Shown here: piece after piece, positions 57,697 to 64,000 of the stretch
Position numbering within the stretch: the stretch's first letter is position 1
How the letters are laid out: each line of letters begins with the position of its first letter
Assembly: GCF_000003815.2 (NCBI RefSeq)
Contig: NC_049986.1
Coordinates: 15,463,569-15,527,568, forward strand
Direction: 5' to 3'
DNA length: 64,000 nt
Origin: Branchiostoma floridae
Lineage: Eukaryota > Chordata > Leptocardii > Amphioxiformes > Branchiostomatidae
Notes under the pieces: model-generated
Told to the model about the DNA's origin: nothing
What the model saw: only the letters and a program-made list of their open reading frames with translations
The model's database searches: none
Translations under genes and position numbers: made by a program

Positions 57697-60600
57697 ATGC
57701 AGGACAGGATGAGTTCCAACGGGGTGACGTACCAGCCCCGCCGCCGAGCGGTCCCGACCGTCGCCGACATCGTCCGAAGAAGCGAGGAGAACCGAAGATA
57801 CAACAAAAGGTCCCAGGCGCGTCTTAACAACTCCTTGGAGGTAAAAGTTTCATTAATTCATTCATCAGTACTTTATTTATCAATTTCTTTTGCTTATCAT
57901 TAGGTATGCTTAGAAGTAAGGCAGACCTAATGCCATTTGATCAAATGTGTGAATGTGTGAAAACGAAAGGAAATCTCAACGTGATCCCTCAAGTTTTCTG
58001 TGAAATGAGATCGAAAGTTGACAGATTAAAGTCAGAGGCAAGCATCTGCCTGTCGCCATGAATACTGCATGCAACACAATTAGTTAGTTGGTAACTGTAG
58101 ACCCCGTTCAATCATGGGAAGGGCATTTCGGTTGGGGCTGCACCCGTCCTTTGAAGGGGAGGTAAAATGGGGGTTACGTGTTCGAGGAGGTGATCCGAGC
58201 AAAGGGGAGGGGCTAGCATGCAAAATTTCACCGTACTACTGAAACAATATTCAAACGTACTGCCCTATGTGCCACCACAAGGGTCCGAACGTACGAACAC
58301 TTCATCCTTGGTAGGCCATGCGAACGCTCTTGCGTGCCTACTGCCATGCCCCTAAAGCCCACAATTATCGGACTCTGTTGCGATTATGTGCCGCGACCTC
58401 TTTGTCAACAGGTGGAAATGCGTGTAATGCAGTTTTATGTTTGTGTATACGTGCACGCTGGAGTAGAAGTAATAAGATATACAGAAGGAAAGAATACGGA
58501 CGGCTTTAGGCTTAGCCCACCAAATTTGAATAAAAGAACCAGCAAGCAACAAAAGTTTGTTAAGACCACCGACTATTACTTGAGACCCGGCATAGCTGTC
58601 TTAATCTATCCAAATATCTGCTGGAATTTTAAACATTGACATTGAGGGTAGGTGGATTAAGGTCGCCTTTGACATGCTTATCAAAGTGTGGTCCCATAAT
58701 CGGCTGTACGAGTTCCCATGTCTGTAGACAAAGGGCGACTCCAAGTTTTCCTAGTTCTGTAGAAATTTTGTGGCTTAAAATTGATTCGCCCGCTCAGAGT
58801 CATGTTGCCACAGCTGGTCATATATATAGCAGGGCTATCAAACCTGGTATTTACGATACAATAGCGAAGCTTAAGCAAAACTGTCTGTCCCTCATCCAAA
58901 AAGTAGGAAAAAGAAATGATTTAGGTAGTTTTAGAGCAATATGCTTTCGTTTTGATACTGCTACTACTGGTAAAATGTTTGATGCTTTGACCAAGCGCGC
59001 ATTTGAACTGTGATTTGTGCGTATATACCACGAAGTAACCGATGGTATAAATTACAGTAATTCAGGAAAGAGTCCCACCCACTCTATTGAGGCAGTAATA
59101 CCTAAGACTAACAGTACTGCCGGCGGCAGCCTAGAAATGTGTTCGTTTCTTTACTAGTAAAACATCTAAGAACAACCTCAGGCTAAGACGTCCAGAATCT
59201 TAGACCGTCTTTGTTCCACGTCTTAGCTACAGACGTCTTGACGCACGTGTTGTGCTATGTTGGCTTGGTAGTTAAGACAAGCAGTTCTAATCTTACACGT
59301 TCTATTCTTCGGTAAAAATTTGAAGTAATCTTCGATTTCAAAAGCTGAAAGATCGAAGATGATCTTTGTGATTAAAGAATTCCGGAGACCGAAAATTACT
59401 AATTCCAGAGACCGAAAATTACACAAAATCCAGATGGAGAATTTTATGTTTGGAAATATTCGACAGCAATCAACAATAATTTGGCAATACAACCCTGTTC
59501 ATTCTAAATATCATACAAAGATATGATGTGGAATATAACCATTATTCTAGCTGTTGTAAGGATTAGGAGAGGGGGTGGTTGATCTGTATGGGGGCCGTAT
59601 GGAAGCCTTAGCCCGTACCAGGCTCCACAGGTTGCTGGAAAAATAATAGAAATTGGACAAATATAGTCAGATAAAATGTCAGACGATTTAGCCGGGTCGC
59701 AAACCATACTCATCGGCCAACTAACGCCTTTGGCATGTTGTCAAATCAAATCTGTCCAATTTCTGCTATTTTCCAACGACCTGTAGAGCATGGAAGAGGC
59801 TTAAAATCCCATACGTTTCTCATACGGGCGTGGATACGTGTATATAGGCACGTGTGGACCCACCTTAAGGTCATCATCCGAACGGACGTGCTTTAATCTC
59901 AGCCTGTGGCTGGTTTAGACACACTAGAGGCAACAGTTGTACTTAGAATAAGCTGGATCGAAAGCCTGCACACAAATTGAGCGGAATAAACCCTATACTT
60001 AAATTGAGCGGGATAAGCATAAAGTACCCAAGGACAACCAACAAAGTCGACAAGCTGTCCATCCACCTGTAAGATAACCTTAGGATTGTGAAGCAGATTG
60101 TGTTCTATTGAAGTCATCTGTCTTCTCTGAACTGTTATATAACAAAACTGAAGCAATTTAAAGAATGTATCCCAAATATTTCGTAACTCTATATAGATCT
60201 CTTTAATTCATCCCTAACAAAGGTATTTTAGTGGTTATACAGACCAAAATTAAGTTCACATCTTTCGGACTGCTGATGATCACAGTTCATCTTATTATCC
60301 CATTCCACTAGGCGACGACTTAGGGCGTGGGCGTGCGATCGCCAACTTCGTGCATTTTGGAGGACAAAAATGCTCGTCTACTGCAAAGTTCAACTGTCTT
60401 GGTACACAAAATCATTTTGTCGAACAATGTCGGTGGTTGGTTCTGTCACGGCCTGCTTGAAAATCCTATGGCATCAAAATCGTACGACGAACGCACGGCC
60501 TATGTGACCGTCCCCTTCGCTGCTTCCGCCCTGCGACCTAAAATTTGACAGCGCGTTCAATGAAATGTCGTAAAGATAAATGAAATAAAATTACACTATG

Positions 60601-62342
60601 TTCCTCCTCCAGGGTTCGCACGGACTGGAGGCCGTGAAGGCGTACCAGCTGACCACCATGACGAAGGAGAAGAAGAGAATCGAGAGGGAGTTGGAGAAGA
60701 TACGGGAAGGAAGGTTAGGCATTGCTTGTAGAGTGATGGCTATCAGTCAACAGTGTTTTTTTTTTTATATTGGAAGCCTAAAAGTTGCAAAGTCTCTATC
60801 ATAATAACTACATGTGCACGCTGTCAAAATAAGTTGCCAGGGGAGTTTGGCCAAATTAGGGCAACATTACCCATATCGCGGACACTCTCATATCTTTCCG
60901 AATTTTACAATCTTCTACAATTCTACAATCCCGGTGGAGACAACTGACAATATTGCTACATTATGTAGATAAAATACGACACATAGTAGCGTCAATGAGA
61001 TGTAATTAACCAGGGACGGGGAAGAACGAGACAAAAGAAAGGAAAGAAGGGTTGATAGAAAGTGTTACGAGCAATACCAAACAACTGTCTTTCCCTGTGT
61101 AGGTACAGTCAGCGTGGCCGCGGGTTCGGTACCCAGATCTCCCTGCGCCAATCCTCCGGACAGGACGGTGAGAATGATCGGGACGTCAGGCGGTCTGGCC
61201 TGCCCGCCATCAGTCCCAGGCGCGGCACAGGTGAGAGGAGTACTTCCGTCAGAGATGGCAGACTTCACCCCTTACTTATACTGCCTCGTGACCCTGTCAT
61301 AACTTGAGTATCCCCCTTTGACCATCAGGTTCTTCTTCTTCTTTCGTGTCATTTTTCTTCTTTCACCAACCAGTGAAAGGGGAGTATGGGAGCCCTGGTA
61401 AACTAACCAGGATGATACTCAGGCTAACCCTGTCAGTCCCACTGACAACAAAATGGCAGCGCTAAGCATGTATGGCAACACTTCATTGTGTAGGAGACAC
61501 ACACATACACACAGACAGACAGATGAACGGATGGACGGACAGACATGCAGACAAGCGTACAGGCAAATAGAGAAGCCAAGCCAAAAACAAGCTTTGAAGT
61601 TAGATGCACAGGAGCAGCCTTAATGAGGATGAACTGTTTCTGAATAATTTACACGTGTCACTTGACATTTTTTGTTATGATTGACAAATGGGTCACAAAT
61701 GTTACGTTGTATCTTTCTCCTACAGCTGCTGTTAGTAAGTCGGTAGAACTGCCCTCCTCGCCAACAGACATTGAAGAAGAACTTGAGATGTCCAGGAAGT
61801 CACGTGAACTGAAGGCCATCTTGGAAGCCCAGAACAAGAGCCTGCAAGAAAAGGTAAACCAGTTCATCGGCGTGGACGAGAGGACCAAGAGAAAAGCGCG
61901 AGATTCGCCGAGACTTCCGCGCGGCGAGAACGGGATGGAGATCAACATGGACGAAGTGAAGGAGTCCATAGCGAAAAGACTCGCTTCAAAGAGCAGCATT
62001 GAAAGTACCGAGGAGCCGCGACTGGACTCGGTTCCCGTGCTACCGGACATCCAAGACGCGCCCGGCAAGGTGAATAGTTTAGTAGCACCAGCGTCTCAGA
62101 AGAAAAGTGACCTCCAGAGCGTTGAAGACTTCTTAGCCAACCCGGTGTTTAATCCGGAGTTGTACGCGCCTGACGGTCACGTGAGGACTTTACACACCTT
62201 ACCTAATTTTAAAGACTCCTTCGATGAAGCCAAGAAGGCGAGGTACCTGAGGATGGGCAAGGGAGAGCTTCTGCCGAGCGAAATACCGCTCTCTGTCAAT
62301 GAGATCTTTGCTAAAAACGAAGAAATGGAAGCCAAGGAGTGA
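57697..62342 (+). CDS. Basic coiled-coil protein, possibly CCDC190-like (329 aa)
   Basis: Four exons join in frame: 57697-57840, 60613-60713, 61103-61230, 61726-62342 (TGA), with intron phases 0, 2 and 1 and good GT-AG sites. Residues 1-48 are basic (YQPRRRAVPTVADIVRR...). Residues about 28-80 form a helical charged region (NKRSQARLNNSLE, then GLEAVKAYQLTTMTKEKKR and IERELEKIREGR) that recalls the N-terminal helix of vertebrate CCDC190 (C1orf110). This match is from memory and weak. A second helical region lies around residues 130-175 (DIEEELEMSRKSRELKAILE, AQNKSLQEKVNQFIG). The C-terminus (YLRMGKGELLPSEIPLSVNE) is conserved-looking but unknown to me. There is no signal peptide or membrane segment, so it is probably intracellular. 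A short upstream ATG at 57678 is followed by a stop. Upstream non-coding exons may exist. Confidence 0.75.
58090..58290 (+). repeat. SINE-like repeat, copy 2 (GCTGCACCCGTC family)
   Basis: Contains CGTTCAATCATGGGAAGGGC, TCGGTTGGGGCTGCACCCGT, GTAAAATGGGGG and TACTGAAACAATATTC, matching the order seen at 55010-55200. It lies in intron 1 of the CCDC190-like gene. Confidence 0.65.
59585..59810. mobile_element. Palindromic MITE in intron 1 of the CCDC190-like gene
   Basis: The left arm (AGGCTCCACAGGTTGCTGGA, AAAATAATAGAAATTGGACA) is the reverse complement, with mismatches, of the right arm (TGTCCAATTTCTGCTATTTT, CCAACGACCTGTAGAGC). The right half matches the repeat at 56510-56655. No coding sequence is present. 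Confidence 0.7.
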
Positions 62343-64000
62343 GGTCCAGTCTTTCGAACATGATTTGTTTTTCATCCACTACCAGTATAACTAGTCATGA
62401 TCAATATTGATTGAGCGAAATATGGCATATGACAGAAAAATAGGAAGTTATTATTGTTACATTGGTCAGTACTGACGAAAGGGTTCCTTGCAAATCCTTG
62501 TACTTTGAGAAGCTGACCGACAGTGCAGCGCTAGAAATAGTTCAGTTGTACACCACAAAGCCATGGTCATTGATTAGAACCAGACATTCCGAACAGAAGC
62601 TGACGGCTCCCCAGACGATATTTATTGTGCGTTAAAACTCAGCACTGAAGCCATGTCGTAAAACGGTTGGTTTGGTTAGCATTTGTTGGACCACATTGAT
62701 TATGTGGATGGCATCCGCGAGCGAATTAATTTTCGTAAGTTTCTAAAAGGAAAACTTTGTGACCATACGGTAAATCGTACAAAAGGCAGAAAATGAGCAA
62801 ATACATGCTGGAAATCGTAAAACAATATCAGAACCAGACTAAAATTTTATCGTTTGCTTTGACACATTCAGTGTGTTCAATCATTTTTCAACATTTCTGA
62901 CCTCTAAATTTCATGATGATAGAAACTTTTGTTCAAAAGGGTTTATGTTCCCTCACACGCTCGAGTCAGTTTTTGGGGGCCCAGTGGATGGCATCCATAT
63001 AATGAAATCACATGGCCTCAGAGTGTCACTCTCCTGATTTTCGTGCAACGGTTAGTGTACACAGTCTGACACGGCGCCGACCTATTTGACGGCCGCTTTC
63101 TACTTCAAGTTGACTACAATACAGTAGTGTAAGATGGGCTGATGTGATAAATATGGGACGTGACTCGCACGGGTCAAAAGTTCATGACCGTGAGGACGCT
63201 TCGAACCATTAAAGACCGCCATTTTGTTTTCACATTTGTCGTTCTAAAAAGACAACGCATGTGTAAGAAAGGGCAAAAAATGAAATAAAAACAAAGGTCT
63301 CACTCTTTAGGATGTCAAATGTACAACTAAATGTATAACCATTCTGCATCGACTATCGATAGTATACGAACAAAAAACATTTAATGTTGAAATTTGACAA
63401 AAAATGTCTGGCGAACAAACATCAGCCGTTCAGCGTTTCGTGACAGAAATGTATCGTCCCTCGTTGGCAATATCCATAACTCTAGCTCTACAGTTTGTTG
63501 CAAAACACATATTAACGATGGGGCATCTGGATACAGTGCAAGTATGTAAGACTACGCAATATATCCCAGGGATATGTTCAGAGTTAGTTGTCTAGGTAGT
63601 TGATAGCCGGTGGTTGTAATGTGGTGTTATCTTCCCAACGACGCCGCCGTAAACGGTCGCGGCAGACAATTTATGTATGGGGAGTTCTGGGTTTCTCGTA
63701 GTCTGTGCAACACAAACTCTGCTGTCCAGGGCTGTAACTGGCCCCTTTTAGGGGGCCGGCGGATGTTGGGTGGGCTGCTATAAGCGAGATTTATTCAGGC
63801 TAGGTTACTCGGTACATTACTCAACAGGAGAAGTCCATTATTCAGGAGAAATATTAGATTATTTTACAGTTCAAACTTCTTACCCTAGGTACGTAGAATT
63901 TTGATGTTACAGTTACATGCTCTAATGTCATTTAGCCTTTGAATGTACCAAAAGCAATATTTTGTGCATGTGTTTACTTTGACTTGACAATGTAACGTTA
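62343..64000. other. Probable 3' UTR and intergenic DNA
   Basis: No further coding sequence is supported. An AATAAA occurs around 63280, far from the stop codon. A 62-codon frame at 63404 has no recognisable features. Confidence 0.5.

Noticed and set aside
14000..64000. CRISPR arrays, operons or bacterial-type genes
   Set aside because: The sequence is clearly eukaryotic; all tandem arrays seen are micro- or minisatellites without spacer structure.

Overview
The window looks like invertebrate-chordate DNA, most likely a lancelet (Branchiostoma). This is an inference. Genes are split into many short exons with GT-AG introns, introns carry a diverse set of transposons, and the dominant gene family is an expanded SOUL/heme-binding-protein-like family. 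No bacterial features are present. One assembly gap of N lies at 33757-33924.

The core is a head-to-tail cluster of four paralogous genes on the + strand. Gene A (4114-8709) shows only its last 11 exons. Genes B (10124-20943), C (22544-32817) and D (37406-47857) each reconstruct as 20 coding exons with matching intron phases. They encode secreted proteins of about 920, 928 and 915 residues: a signal peptide, four successive SOUL-like domains and a short polar tail. All exon sums stay in frame. B and C are close relatives, A resembles B in domain 3 and C in domain 4, and D is the most divergent. The four presumably act as extracellular or secretory-pathway proteins, but ligand and function cannot be read from the sequence.

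Mobile DNA accounts for much of the rest. Positions 1-2455 (minus) hold an open gag-protease frame of a BEL/Pao retrotransposon, with LTR/leader-like DNA to about 3.9 kb. It lies directly upstream of the first visible exon of gene A. Intron 16 of B holds a 5'-truncated, frameshifted non-LTR retrotransposon (about 16.72-19.74 kb). Intron 17 of C holds a Penelope-like element with 145-bp inverted repeats and a GIY-YIG domain, inserted exactly across the exon/intron junction. Intron 3 of C holds a piggyBac-type MITE, a palindromic MITE and an hAT-like relict; intron 1 of D holds an intact copy of that hAT-like MITE. SINE-like repeats, micro- and minisatellites are scattered.

From 48 to 57.6 kb I see no convincing gene, only repeats, including a large CTACT pentanucleotide array. 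At 57697-62342 a four-exon + strand gene encodes a 329-residue basic, coiled-coil-containing protein that may resemble vertebrate CCDC190. The last 1.6 kb looks like 3' UTR and intergenic DNA.
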